A stretch of DNA of 64,000 bases from JAUIAI01 sp041396585 (GTDB taxonomy: Bacteria > Pseudomonadota > Gammaproteobacteria > Burkholderiales > Burkholderiaceae_E): contig JAWKYG010000001.1 of NCBI GenBank assembly GCA_041396585.1, positions 310,001 to 374,000 on the forward strand. The letters are read 5' to 3'. The position numbers were made by a program, and so were the translations under genes. This document shows positions 8,229 to 17,398 of the stretch, one piece after another (within the stretch, counting starts at the first letter, position 1; every line of letters starts with the position of its first letter). The notes under the pieces are model-generated. The model saw only the letters and a program-made list of their open reading frames with translations, was not told the DNA's origin and made no database searches.

Positions 8229-8972
8229 ATGACCGAGAAACTGATCGAGGAGCAGCTGTCTCGCCCGGTCTGGCTGCAGATTGCCGATGTGCTGGCGGGG
8301 GAGTTGTCCGCGGGCATTCCTGCGGCCGGTGAGCGCCTGCCCAGTGAGCAGCAGTTGGCCGAGCGCTTCGGGGTGAATCGCCATACCTTGCGCCGCGCCA
8401 CGCGCCATCTGGCCGATTCCGGTTTTGTGCAGATCCGCGCCGGCGCCGGCGTGTATGCACGTCAGTTGGTGCTCGACTATGCGCTGCGCAGGCGTACCCG
8501 GCTGAGCCAGAATCTGGCTGAGAACGGCGAATCCGCGCGTCGTGAGCTGATCGATGCGCCGATCGAATCCGCAGGCCGTTTCGCACGCGCGCTGGGTGTT
8601 GCCGCCAAGACCGAGGTTCAGGTGTTGTGCACACGCTCGCTGGTTCGTGGCAAGCCCATCGCGCTGTCGCGGGCAGCCTTTCCGCTGCCGCGCTTTGCCG
8701 GCATCGCCGAGCACTTCCAGTCGCTTCGATCAATCGCGGATGCCGTGGCGCTGTACGGTGTGCGCGACTACCACCGCAGACGCAGCGTCGTGTCTTGCCG
8801 CCTGCCCTCCGACGAAGAGGCCAATCGCCTGTCGCGGCCGGCCAGCCTGCCGGTGATGGTGGTCGAATTCGAGAATGTCGACGGTGACGGCAGGGGGGTC
8901 GAGGCCGGCAGCACGGTTTTCGCGGCCGATGCGGTACAACTGACAGTCGACCACGAGGCACTACGGTCATGA
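8229..8972 (+). CDS. phnF: GntR/HutC-family phosphonate regulator PhnF
   Basis: A 247-residue transcription regulator. The N-terminal winged helix-turn-helix of the GntR family (residues ~10-75) includes RLPSEQQLAERFGVNRHTLR. The C-terminal half is a UTRA ligand-binding domain, with SVVSCRLPSDEEANRLSRPA and a terminal VQLTVD strand. It is divergent from phnGHIJKLM and likely represses it when phosphonate or phosphate metabolites are absent. The upstream ATG at 8224 stops after two codons, so ATG 8229 is used. Its stop overlaps the next gene's start (ATGA). Confidence 0.9.
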   Translation: MTEKLIEEQLSRPVWLQIADVLAGELSAGIPAAGERLPSEQQLAERFGVNRHTLRRATRHLADSGFVQIRAGAGVYARQLVLDYALRRRTRLSQNLAENGESARRELIDAPIESAGRFARALGVAAKTEVQVLCTRSLVRGKPIALSRAAFPLPRFAGIAEHFQSLRSIADAVALYGVRDYHRRRSVVSCRLPSDEEANRLSRPASLPVMVVEFENVDGDGRGVEAGSTVFAADAVQLTVDHEALRS

Positions 8973-9694
8973 GCGATCACGGTGCCAACGAGGGCCGCGG
9001 CGGCACCGGTGCGAGCCGCTTTGCGCTTTATTATCAGCCCGAGGCCGACGAGGCGCTCGCGCGGGCAGGCGCTGGCTGGCTCGCGGGGCAGGTGCTCGAT
9101 CATGATCCCTGGCCCGGATGGCTGGCCTCGCCCGCGCGCTACGGATTTCATGCCACGCTCAAGGCTCCGTTCAGGTTGATCGAGGGCGCCACCGCCAATG
9201 ATCTGGCGGACTGGGCGATGCAACGTGCCGCTTTGATGGATGCCTTCGAGCTGCCCGCATTGGAGCCGCAGTGGTTCGGTGAGTTCCTCGCGCTGCGACC
9301 GCGCGACGGTGATCCACCGGCGGATTCCCCGCTACGCTGCCTTGCTGATGAATGGGTGGCGGTGCTCGAACCGTGGCGGGCCGAGCTCGATGCGCATGAG
9401 ATTGCCCGGCGCGATCCCGCGCGGCTGAGCGCCGTTCAGGCGCGCAATCTGCGGCGTTGGGGATACCCGGCGGTGTTCGATGCCTGGCGGTTTCATATGA
9501 CGCTCAGCGGACCGGCGCCGGCCGGCATCGACGCGCGGGCACGAGCGCGATTGCTCGACCGTGCCCGTATGCATTTCGCTGGCGCGCTCGCACGCCCCGT
9601 TTATGTGCAATCGGTCTGCGTTTGCGTGCAGGCGCGCCAGGAGGAGCCGTTCGCCATCTTGCAGCGGTTGCCACTGCGGGGATTTTCGGGTTAG
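8969..9694 (+). CDS. DUF1045 phosphonate-operon protein, 2H phosphoesterase family
   Basis: A 241-residue protein of the DUF1045 type, found with C-P lyase genes. It carries two HxT motifs, His61 in YGFHATLKAPF and His176 in WRFHMTLSGP, which is the signature of 2H phosphoesterases acting on cyclic phosphodiesters or 2',5'-linked ends. The C-P lyase product is a 1,2-cyclic phosphate normally opened by PhnP. No phnP is visible here, so this protein may take that role (inference). It is coupled to phnF through an ATGA overlap. Confidence 0.85.
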   Translation: MSDHGANEGRGGTGASRFALYYQPEADEALARAGAGWLAGQVLDHDPWPGWLASPARYGFHATLKAPFRLIEGATANDLADWAMQRAALMDAFELPALEPQWFGEFLALRPRDGDPPADSPLRCLADEWVAVLEPWRAELDAHEIARRDPARLSAVQARNLRRWGYPAVFDAWRFHMTLSGPAPAGIDARARARLLDRARMHFAGALARPVYVQSVCVCVQARQEEPFAILQRLPLRGFSG

Positions 9695-9734
9695 GGTTGG
9701 CCGTCGAGAGCTCGGGCGCGTGCCGGGAGGAATC

Positions 9735-10926
9735 ATGATCTTGCACAGATCGGCTGCGCTGCTGGTTTCCGGCCTGCTGCTTGGCGCGTGGGATGCTCAC
9801 GCCGCGTCCGGGCCGCCTGCGCCGGTCGGGATGGCTCCGGGGGTGCTCGCTCCTGTCATGACGGCCCAGTGGAACGGGCAGATGCAGAGACCTGCGATCA
9901 ATCCTGTCGCGGCGCGCAATGGCGGGGCCTTGCGCGTTCAGCGTGCCACGATCGTCGACCCATCGGGCTTCGAGCGCGCGATGAACGCCGTCCATCTTTG
10001 GGTGCCGAGCGGCTTGCAGCCGCGTGGCGGCGTGGTCTGGCGAACGCAGGCCAATGCCTGCCCGAGCGGGCCTGTGATCGACTGGATGGCGGAATCCGCG
10101 GATCGCCTCTGGGCCGTCGAGGTCCGGCCACCGATTGCCTGGATACGGGCCGACACGCCGGCGGTGCCGGGCACCGTCTGCCCGGTGCTGCCGCTGGATT
10201 CGGTGCGTTCACTATTGCATGCCTGGGTTCGGAATTACCGGCCGAATGCGCAAGTGCTCGATTACCGCCGCGGCCGGATATCGAAGGCAAGGCGAGAGCC
10301 GCTGGAATAGGCGGCACGATGAATGCGGGGCGTTCGTGCGGCGAACCCGGGTCGAGGCTGGTGAGATTCTGGTCGGGTATGGCATCAACGGGCAGGCGGT
10401 GCGCGAGACGATTCTCACGATGGTGATACTGACCGAACAGAGTGCGCAGTCCGTCAGCGGCTGGATCACGATCGGTAGCGGGGACAGTTCACGGATCCTG
10501 ACGATGCGCGCGCCGGCGGGCCAACTGGATTTCGTGCACGCGGAAACCGTCTTCGGCAGTCTTCGCGACGACCCGGCCTGGGCGGCGCGAATCGCCGATT
10601 TTCACCGCAAGATCGCGGCTGATAATCTGCGCACCGCGCGCAACATCAGCGAAATAAACCGGCGCAGTGCCGAGGATATCAATGCCATCCTGGCCAAGGG
10701 GCGGAAATCCTCGAACGACGCCTTCGAGCGGGGACGCCGGGAGACGAGCGAAATGATTCGCGGCGTCGAGACCTGGCGCGATCCGGTCGACGAGCTTGCG
10801 CGAGAACTCCCGCAGTCAGATCATGCATGGCGGCTCGATGACGGCTCATTCGTGGTGACTGATGATCCGAACTGGCAGCCCGGGGAATTTGGCCTGAATG
10901 GCCGGCGACTGGAGCGTGTGCAATGA
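9735..10926 (+). pseudogene. Exported protein of unknown function, frameshifted
   Basis: ATG 9735, preceded by GGGAGGA, starts a signal peptide (LLVSGLLLGAWDAHAASG) and ~190 residues ending at a stop at 10308. The next frame then continues as NRRHDECGAFVRRTRVEAGE through to 10926. Dropping one G of the GG at 10304-10305 joins them (EPL-NRRHDECG) into one protein of ~396 residues. The second half has ILVGYGINGQAVRETI, a helical Asn/Arg-rich stretch (~residues 290-340) and the end HAWRLDDGSFVVTDDPNWQP. Two Cys in the first half (NACPSG, GTVCPV) may form a disulfide. The function is not recognised. The stop overlaps the next gene by ATGA. Confidence 0.6.
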
Positions 10927-11682
10927 GCGCGCCCGAGTCTTCTGCCGGTGCCGGATGCCGGCGTTGTGGCACGCGGCTCGCGGTGTTTGCCAGTCTGCTG
11001 ACTGCGGCCTCACTCTGTCATGGGCAGGATCGCTTCCCGCGCCCGGGATGCGCGGCAGTATCGGGCCCGACGGTGTGGTCCGCGGCGGGCAGATGGCGCC
11101 CGCAACGGGCGGGTCCGGCCCGGGCGCTCCGGGCTGGGGGCCGGTGCAGCCAGGCGTGGGAGTCGATGCCTCGCGCGGGCGACCGACCATGGGGCCGGCG
11201 ACTGCCCCCGGCCAGCCCTACGCTGATGCGTCGGCGGCCGAGCGCGCGCGTGAACTGATCGATTTCGGGGTGCCGGCCACTCGCTTGCTCGCGGCCAATC
11301 TGCACGGGCCCACCCCGAACCAGATTCCCGGGGGCGCACCATCGTCACCTCGGAATTGGCCGCAGCGATGGCAGACGGCCGGCCCTTGCTTGTCTTCCAT
11401 GTGCTGGGCGGCAATGAGCACATTCCCGGTGCGCTGGCGGCCGCTGCCGCATCGGAGCCGGGCAACTTCAATGACGCCAACCAGCAGGCCTTTGCCGATT
11501 ATCTCGCCAATGTCACGCGCGGCGATCGGGCGATGCGGCTCGCGTTCTACTGTGCGGGCATCGAGTGCTGGATGTCATACAACGCGGCGCTGCGGGCGAT
11601 CGCCGCCGGCTACACGTCGGTGTTCTGGTACCGCGGCGGACTGCAGGCCTGGCGCGATGCCGGTCGCCCGATCGCGCGTTGA
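10923..11682 (+). pseudogene. Exported rhodanese-domain protein, two frameshifts
   Basis: A signal peptide (LAVFASLLTAASLCHGQ) leads into a Gly/Pro-rich linker and a rhodanese domain. The reading changes frame twice. Adding a C to the CCC before GGGATG at ~11042 gives FPRPGMRGSIGPDG; adding a G to the G5 run at ~11330 gives QIPGGRTIVTSELAAAMADG. The rhodanese half has the loop FYCAGIECWMSYNAALRA, where the first Cys would be the persulfide-carrying residue, then WYRGGLQAWRDAG. Sulfurtransferase activity in the periplasm is inferred. It is likely co-transcribed with the gene at 9735 and ends 18 bp from the convergent pstB. Confidence 0.72.
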
Positions 11683-11700
11683 ACGGCCGGGTTCACCGCT

Positions 11701-12624
11701 TCACCCGAACACACCGGTGACATAGTCCTCGGTCAGCTGGTGGCGCGGTGCGCTGAACACCTGTTTGGTTTCACCGATCTCGATCAGATCGCCCAGGTGA
11801 AAGAAGGCAGTGCGATTCGACACACGTGCGGCCTGTTGCATGGAGTGTGTGACGATGGCGATCGACAGCGACTGGCGCAGCTCGAGCATCAGTTCTTCGA
11901 TGCGCGCGGTGGAGATCGGATCCAGCGCCGAGCATGGCTCGTCCATCAGCAGCACCTCGGGTTGCACGGCAATTGCGCGCGCAATACAGAGACGCTGCTG
12001 CTGACCGCCCGACAGACCGGTGCCAGGAAGTTGCAGCCGGTTCTTGACTTCATCCCAGAGCCCGGCGCGCTTCAGGCTGTCTTGAACGATATCGTCCAGC
12101 TCGGACTTGCTGGTGGCCAGGCGGTGGATGCGCGGGCCGAAGGCGACGTTCTCCCAGATCGATTTCGGGAACGGATTGGGTTTCTGAAACACCATGCCCA
12201 CGCGCGCCCGCAAGGGCACCACGTCGATATCGCGTGCATTGATGTTCTCACCATCGAGCCTGATTTCGCCGGTGACCCGGCAGCCGTCGATGGTGTCGTT
12301 CATGCGGTTCAGACAGCGCAGGAAGGTGGTCTTGCCGCACCCCGAGGGCCCGATCATGGCCAGGATCTCATTCTTGCCGATGTCGAGGTCCACGCCCTTG
12401 ATCGCATGTGCGTCGCCATAGAAGACGTTGATCTGGGTGGCCCGTATGCAGGGGTCGGCAACCCGCGGATCGCCGACCGTGGCGCGAATATCGCGCGCAA
12501 CGGTGGCAGTGTGACGCATCATCTCCACGCTGTGCGCCGCCTTGTCGGGCGTGGCGACGCCGGCCGGCGGCGGCATGAACGGCTGACCAGCCGCCGTGGA
12601 TCGTGGGGCAGGATGTGCTTGCAT
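11701..12624 (-). CDS. pstB: Phosphate ABC transporter ATP-binding protein
   Basis: PstB powers the high-affinity phosphate importer PstSCAB. Motifs are Walker A GPSGCGKTTFLRCLNRMND, signature LSGGQQQR, Walker B LLMDEPCSALDP and switch His in VTHSMQQAARVS. ATG 12624 with an upstream GGAGAG gives 307 residues; the first ~60 are a non-conserved Pro/Ala/Thr extension before the usual IRATQINVFYGD, so PstB proper begins late. It is the last gene of pstSCAB; phoU does not follow, since the next gene is convergent. Confidence 0.96.
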   Translation of the reverse strand: MQAHPAPRSTAAGQPFMPPPAGVATPDKAAHSVEMMRHTATVARDIRATVGDPRVADPCIRATQINVFYGDAHAIKGVDLDIGKNEILAMIGPSGCGKTTFLRCLNRMNDTIDGCRVTGEIRLDGENINARDIDVVPLRARVGMVFQKPNPFPKSIWENVAFGPRIHRLATSKSELDDIVQDSLKRAGLWDEVKNRLQLPGTGLSGGQQQRLCIARAIAVQPEVLLMDEPCSALDPISTARIEELMLELRQSLSIAIVTHSMQQAARVSNRTAFFHLGDLIEIGETKQVFSAPRHQLTEDYVTGVFG

Positions 12625-12679
12625 GGATGACTCTCCGAAAGCGGGGAGGCCGGTGTGTCGCCCCCAACCGAAAAACCGA

Positions 12680-13990
12680 TTACCAACGACGTTCGAACCT
12701 GCGGCGCACCAACACCGCGGCAAGATTCATCAGGATGAGAAAAGCGAGCAAGACGAGAATGGCGCCGGAGGTCTTCTCGACGAAGCCTCTCTCCGGGCTG
12801 TCGGCCCAGAGATAGATCTGCACGGGAAGCGCTGTGGCCGAGTCCGTGATTCCCTGTGGAATGTCGACGATGAAGGCGACCATGCCGATCATCAACAGTG
12901 GCGCAGTTTCGCCGAGTGCCTGGGCCATGCCGATGATCGTGCCGGTCAGCATGCCCGGCATCGCCAGCGGCAGCACGTGGTAGAGGATCGTCTGCATCTT
13001 CGATGCACCAATGCCCAGTGCCGCATCGCGAATCGACGGTGGAACCGATTTCAGCGATGCGCGCGCCGCGATGATGATCGTGGGCAGGGTCATCAGCGTC
13101 AGGACGAGGCCACCCACCAGCGGTGCCGATCGTGGCAGGCCGAAGAAATTGATGAACACGGCCAGGCCCAGCAATCCGAATACGATCGACGGCACCGCGG
13201 CCAGATTGTTGATGTTGACCTCGATCAGGTCGGTCGCAAGATTGCGCGGCGCGAACTCCTCGAGATAGACCGCGGCTGCCACTCCGAGCGGGAACGACAG
13301 CAAGAGCGTGACAGTGAGGGTGAAGAACGAGCCCACCACCGCGCCCCAGATGCCCGCCTGCTCGGGATCACGTGAGTCGCCGGCGGTGAAGAAGCCGGCA
13401 TTGAAGACGGTATCGAGCTTGCCCTCGCGTTGCAGGGTGTCGATCCAGGCGAGCTGATGATCCTTCACCAGCCGTTCGGATTCGGGCAGCGCGCGGTCGA
13501 TATGGCCCTTGATCAGCATGTCGACGTCACTCGCCGCCGGCAGGCTGACCGTGATCGTCGAACCGATCAGTTCCGGGTTGGCCATTACCCGGTCCCGAAG
13601 CTCGTATTGAGCGCCATTGCTGACCAGGCCATAGAGCTCGCGCAGTTCCCGACGCGCGCGTACCTCCGGAAAGCGTGCCTTGAGCGCGGCTTTGACCAGG
13701 GCGGCATAGTCGGCGCGTGAGAGAGCCTGCGCAGAGCGCTCGCCTTGCGGGTCGATGGTCTGCGCATCCAGAGCGACATCGAGCGTGATTCGCGTTTGCA
13801 GGAAGGCAGAGTATCCCTTGAGCGTGATCGAGCCGATCAGGATCACGAGAAACAGCAAGGCAAGCGCGATCGCGATCTGGCCGTAGCGGCGAAACCGCCG
13901 TTCGGCTGCATGGCGGGCAGGCAGGCCAGCGCGCACCGAGTCGATGGTTCTGGGGCGTGCGCCGGCGGTGGGCATGGTCAGCTCACTCAT
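12680..13990 (-). CDS. pstA: Phosphate ABC transporter permease PstA (long form)
   Basis: An inner-membrane permease of ~436 residues. The C-terminal half is a standard PstA domain: SFFTLTVTLLLSFPLGVAAA, the EAA-type loop ALGIGASKMQTILYHVLP and the ending MNLAAVLVRRRFER. Between the first membrane helix (~residues 30-55) and this domain lies a ~190-residue periplasmic insert, as in PstA proteins carrying the DUF3333 extension. ATG 13990 (MSELTMPTAG) overlaps the pstC stop by 8 bp. It pairs with the similarly extended PstC upstream. Confidence 0.94.
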   Translation of the reverse strand: MSELTMPTAGARPRTIDSVRAGLPARHAAERRFRRYGQIAIALALLFLVILIGSITLKGYSAFLQTRITLDVALDAQTIDPQGERSAQALSRADYAALVKAALKARFPEVRARRELRELYGLVSNGAQYELRDRVMANPELIGSTITVSLPAASDVDMLIKGHIDRALPESERLVKDHQLAWIDTLQREGKLDTVFNAGFFTAGDSRDPEQAGIWGAVVGSFFTLTVTLLLSFPLGVAAAVYLEEFAPRNLATDLIEVNINNLAAVPSIVFGLLGLAVFINFFGLPRSAPLVGGLVLTLMTLPTIIIAARASLKSVPPSIRDAALGIGASKMQTILYHVLPLAMPGMLTGTIIGMAQALGETAPLLMIGMVAFIVDIPQGITDSATALPVQIYLWADSPERGFVEKTSGAILVLLAFLILMNLAAVLVRRRFERRW

Positions 13991-15362
13991 ATTGTTCCCG
14001 ATACTTGCGCACGATGTGCAGAGCGATGACATTCAACGCCAGGGTCACCACGAACAACATCAGACCGAGCGCGAATGCCGCCAGTGTCTTGGCGCTGTCG
14101 AACTCCTGGTCGCCGACCAGAAGCGTGACGATCTGCACGGTGACCGTGGTGACGGCTTCGAGCGGGTTGAGCGTCAGATTGGCGGCCAGGCCCGCGGCCA
14201 TCACGACGATCATGGTCTCGCCGATGGCGCGCGAAAGGGCCAGCAGGATGCTACCGACGATGCCGGGCAGGGCGGCCGGCAGGATGACCCGCTTGACGGT
14301 TTCGGAGTGGGTGGCGCCCATGCCCAGCGCGCCATCGCGCAGCGCCTGTGGCACCGCATTGATGACATCATCGGACAATGAAGAGACGAACGGAATGATC
14401 ATGATGCCCATGACCACGCCGGCGGCCAGCGCGCTCGCTGGCCACGTCCAAGCCAATGCTCGCTCCCAGACCGCGCAGCCAGGGGGCGACGGTGAGCGCG
14501 GCAAAGAAGCCGTAGACCACCGTGGGCACGCCGGCCAGAATCTCAAGCAGGGCTTGGTCCAGCTGCGCACCCGGCGCGGTGCGTATTCGGCCAGGTAGAC
14601 CGCGGCCATCAGGCCGATGGGCACCGCGACCAGCATGGCGATCAGCGAGATCAGCATCGTGCCGACAAACAGTGGCACCGCCCCGAACGCGCCGGACGAG
14701 CCCACCTGGTCGGCGCGCAGCGCAATCTGCGGGCTCCACTCCAGACCGAACAAGAAGTCGGAGAGAGGTACCTTGTCGAAGAATCGTAGCGACTCGAACA
14801 GCACCGACAGCACGATGCCGATGGTGGTGAGGATGGCCACGCTGGAACACAGGATCAGCAGCCACTCGATCGCGCCTTCGACGTGGGTGCGGGCATGTTG
14901 GCCCGCATGCAGGCGGCGCAGCACCCACACCAGCAGACCGATCGCGGCGGACAACACGCAGACCGCCATCAGCCAGCCACTGATCGTCTGCAGTCGCCCG
15001 TACTGTTCGGTGGCGGCAAGCAGATCGGGCCCGAACCGGGTCGATGTGATGTTGCCCACCACATGATTGCGAATGTCGTTGATCAGCAGATTCAGCCGAT
15101 CCGGCCCCTCGGCCAGATAGTGTCTGGGAAGATCTGCCACGACGATCTTGGTGATGATCGTGGTTTCCAGGGCGCGCCAGAGCCCAAACAGAATCACCGC
15201 CGGCAGGCCGCACCAGAGCGCCACATAGAGGCCATAGTAGGCGGGCATGCTTTGCAGGCGGCGGATCTCACCGTCAACCAGACCGATCACATGCCGGCGG
15301 CCGAAGATATAGCCGGACACGACGATCACGAGCAGTACGAGCAGTACAGTCATGGCCGACAT
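13983..15362 (-). pseudogene. pstC: Phosphate ABC transporter permease PstC, with a compensated internal frameshift
   Basis: A long-form PstC of ~459 residues from ATG 15362 (AGGGAG upstream). The frame is open end to end, but codons between ~14550 and ~14433 give nonsense (KPCLRFWPACPRWS). Reading that part in the next frame gives the expected permease text KPLLEILAGVPTVVYGFFAA. One base is missing from the GGG (+ strand) at 14550-14552, and a second indel at ~14430-14440 restores frame before ALAAGVVMGIMIIP. As written, ~40 residues of a membrane helix and loop would be wrong. Elsewhere the PstC blocks (VYLAEYAPRRVRSW, ALGMGATHSETVKRVILPAA) are normal. The two cancelling indels make sequencing error likely. 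Confidence 0.85.
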
Positions 15363-15543
15363 CGGCGGCTCCCTGGTGGTGCTCGGCAGGCGGCGCAAGC
15401 GGGCGGCGTCTGGAGAGCTGTTTGCGGATTCCGTCTCGTGTGAACGACGTGGGCGAGATGCCTGCGGCGCGCGTCCAGGTTATGGAACGGCGCGCCTTGG
15501 TCTTTAACGGGGCGCCGCTCGTGCGCCACCCCGTCTGACTGCC

Positions 15544-16579
15544 TTACTGGGCGGAGATCGACTTCAGGGTCATGGCGGCCTTGGCGAACTCGCTGCGCTC
15601 CGCCTTGGGCATCGGTATCAGGCCGCGGTCGGCCAGATAACCTTCCTCACCCCAGGCGCTTGTCGCTGGTGAACTCGGCCAGATACTCCTTCAGGCCGGG
15701 AATCACGCCGACGTGGGCCTTCTTCACATAGAAGAACAGTGGGCGGGAGACCTTGTAGGAACCGTCGGCGATGGACTCGAACATCGGCGTGACGCCTTCG
15801 ACGCCGATCCCCTTGATCTTGTCCGAGTTCTGCTCGAGATAGCTGTAGCCGAAGATGCCCAGGGCATCGGGATTGGCCGCGAGCTTTTGCACGATCAGAT
15901 TGTCGTTCTCGCCGGCTTCGATGAACGCGCCGTCTTCACGAAGCTCCTGGCAGGCCGCCTTGCCGCCCTTCTTGCCCAGGGCCTTGATCGATTTGTAGCC
16001 GTGGCAGCCCTCGTCCATGACCAACTCCAGGAACGCGTCACGCGTGCCGGAGGTCGGGGGCGGGCCGAGCACTTCGATCTTGGTGGCCGGCAGGCTCGGA
16101 TCGATGTCCTTCCAGGTCTTGTACGGGTTCGGAATCAGCGCAGTGTCATCCGCATTGGGAACCATCTTGGCCAGGGCCCAATAGATCTGGCGGCGGGTCA
16201 GATTGAAATCGGGTGCGGATTTCGCGTGCGCCAGCGTGATGCCGTCGTAGCCGATCTTGATCTCCACGACTTCCTTCACGCCGTTCTTGGCACAGGTCTC
16301 GATCTCGGACTTCTTGATCGCGCGCGATGCATTGGTGATATCCGGATGCTCGACGCCGACACCGGCACAGAACAACTTCAGGCCGCCGCCCGAACCGGTG
16401 GATTCGATCTTCGGCGTCTTGAACGAGGTGGTCTTGCCGAACTGCTCGGCGACGACGGTGGCGAACGGATAAACCGTCGACGAGCCGACGATGCTGATCT
16501 GATCGCGCGATTGGGCAGCAGCGGTGCCGGCGGTGGCCGCGAGCGCGAGCGCCAGCGTCAGAGCCTTGATTCGTGACAT
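15544..16579 (-). pseudogene. pstS: Phosphate-binding protein PstS, frameshifted near the C-terminus
   Basis: A periplasmic phosphate-binding protein. The signal peptide ends TAGTAAAQS, and the phosphate loop is ISIVGSSTVYPFA. Further ligand segments are STGSGGGLKLFC and GPPPTSGTRDAF. The frame stops early after TSDKRLG, but the next frame continues as WGEEGYLADRGLIPMP to a stop at 15544, a natural PstS ending. Removing one C from CGCC (GG at 15655-15656 on the + strand) restores ~344 residues. The Pho box lies ~130 bp upstream of the start. It is the first gene of pstSCAB. Confidence 0.9.
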
Positions 16580-16706
16580 GAGAGTAAGCCTCGGAGTTTG
16601 TCTTTGCAGAAAACAGTGACCGCCCGCGTCGTGAGGGTCGGGCGGTGTCGCAGCGACGATTCGTCGATCTGGATTGCTGCAACGCAGCGACTCCTAGCGA
16701 GGCTTG

Positions 16707-16724
16707 ATGACAGTTTTGTGACAG
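16707..16724 (-). promoter_or_regulatory. Pho box (PhoB site) upstream of pstS
   Basis: The - strand reads CTGTCACAAAACTGTCAT, two CTGTCA-type half sites 11 bp apart with an A-rich centre. It matches the PhoB consensus CTGTCATAWAWCTGTCAY at all but one position. About 10 bp further toward pstS is TAGGAG, a possible -10 element at the spacing usual for PhoB-activated promoters. This makes phosphate-starvation control of pstSCAB very likely. Confidence 0.88.
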
Positions 16725-16761
16725 CGATATGACGCCGTGTTAACTGGCGCTCTCGTGGTGT

Positions 16762-16779
16762 GCGAACGATCGTTCGCAA
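16762..16779. repeat. 18-bp perfect palindrome near the pstS promoter
   Basis: TGCGAACGATCGTTCGCA is fully self-complementary with no spacer. It lies 38 bp upstream of the Pho box and just beyond the T-tract of the terminator at 16793. It could be an operator for a dimeric regulator of pstS or a short cruciform. No known consensus was recognised. Confidence 0.6.
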
Positions 16780-16792
16780 ATCGCGTCTGACA

Positions 16793-16819
16793 AAAAAAAG
16801 GCCCCGGGCGAACCGGGGC
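16793..16819 (-). terminator. Rho-independent terminator (minus strand)
   Basis: On the - strand, a 7-bp GC stem (GCCCCGG / CCGGGGC at 16801-16819, 5-nt loop) is followed by a run of seven T. It would stop transcripts coming from the cytochrome c gene or from a short RNA upstream, and it separates them from the pstS promoter. Confidence 0.8.
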
Positions 16820-16822
16820 AAA

Positions 16823-16856
16823 CCAGCCAGGGAGGAAACTGTTTTCCATTGGCTGG
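16823..16856. repeat. Hairpin next to terminator
   Basis: Outer arms CCAGCCA / TGGCTGG enclose inner arms GGAAA / TTTCC, a two-part stem-loop directly beside the terminator at 16793. In - strand RNA the two hairpins would be adjacent, as at the 3' end of many small RNAs or in a structured 3' UTR. Confidence 0.5.
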
Positions 16857-16859
16857 AGG

Positions 16860-17106
16860 AGGAGACTTACTCGAAAACACTCACGCGCTTTCGACAGGCC
16901 GCAATTTATCCCCACATGGTTCGAATTGGTGGTGCACGCGGATTGGCGGTATGCCCGTCCGGACCAACGGCTCGAACGGCCCCGATGGCCTTCGATGAGC
17001 GCGGCGGCAGGTCCGGTTTTTTCGCAGCCGCAAAGCCAAAAAAGTGCGATCGCATGCTCGATCACCCAGCGCGCCCGCAACGCGGGCGCTGGCTCAAGAA
17101 AGAGGT
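16860..17106. other. Non-coding gap between terminator hairpins and cytochrome c
   Basis: About 250 bp with no gene I can support on either strand. Reading frames here are short and lack family features. It could be the 3' UTR of the cytochrome gene or the body of a small RNA ending at the terminator at 16793. Confidence 0.4.
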
Positions 17107-17398
17107 TCACTGCGACATGATCCAATTCACCAGCGTCGCGGCCTCGGCCTCGTTGACCTGGGGATTGGCGGGCATCGGAATCTGGCCCCAGACACCCGAA
17201 CCCCGGCACGAACCTTGGTCGCAGTTTGGCCGCCGCGCCAGGCGGCATCCTTGCTTGGCGGCGGCTCAGCCCGAAGGACGGGCCGATCAGTTTCTTATCC
17301 ACCGCGTGGCAGGCCGTGCAATTCTGCTGGGCCAGCTTCAGGTCGGCATGGGCGACACCGGTGGTGGCCAGGGCAGCCGTCGCGGCCGAGGGCGGCAA
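17107..17398 (-). pseudogene. Class I cytochrome c (c551/c552-like), several frameshifts
   Basis: A small periplasmic monohaem cytochrome. The first part reads VAHADLKLAQQNCTACHAVDKK, containing the haem motif C-T-A-C-H, then LIGPSF. In other frames the - strand gives KDAAWRGGQTATKVRAG and then GVWGQIPMPANPQVNEAEAA ending in NWIMSQ, with the Met ligand in the IPMP segment typical of c551/c552. At least two missing bases are needed to join them (one after CAAGC at ~17250, one in the G4 run at ~17200). The start is unclear: the first plausible codon at 17398 is TTG and the signal peptide looks truncated. It would carry electrons to an oxidase or reductase. Confidence 0.75.

Noticed and set aside
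13983..15362. Programmed frameshifting in pstC
   Set aside because: Two separate indels cancel with no slippery site or stimulatory structure; sequencing error is simpler.
17107..17398. A 234-codon open frame covering the cytochrome c region as a novel protein
   Set aside because: After GPSF the frame is Arg/Pro nonsense, while other frames give a normal cytochrome c end (IPMPANPQ, NWIMSQ).
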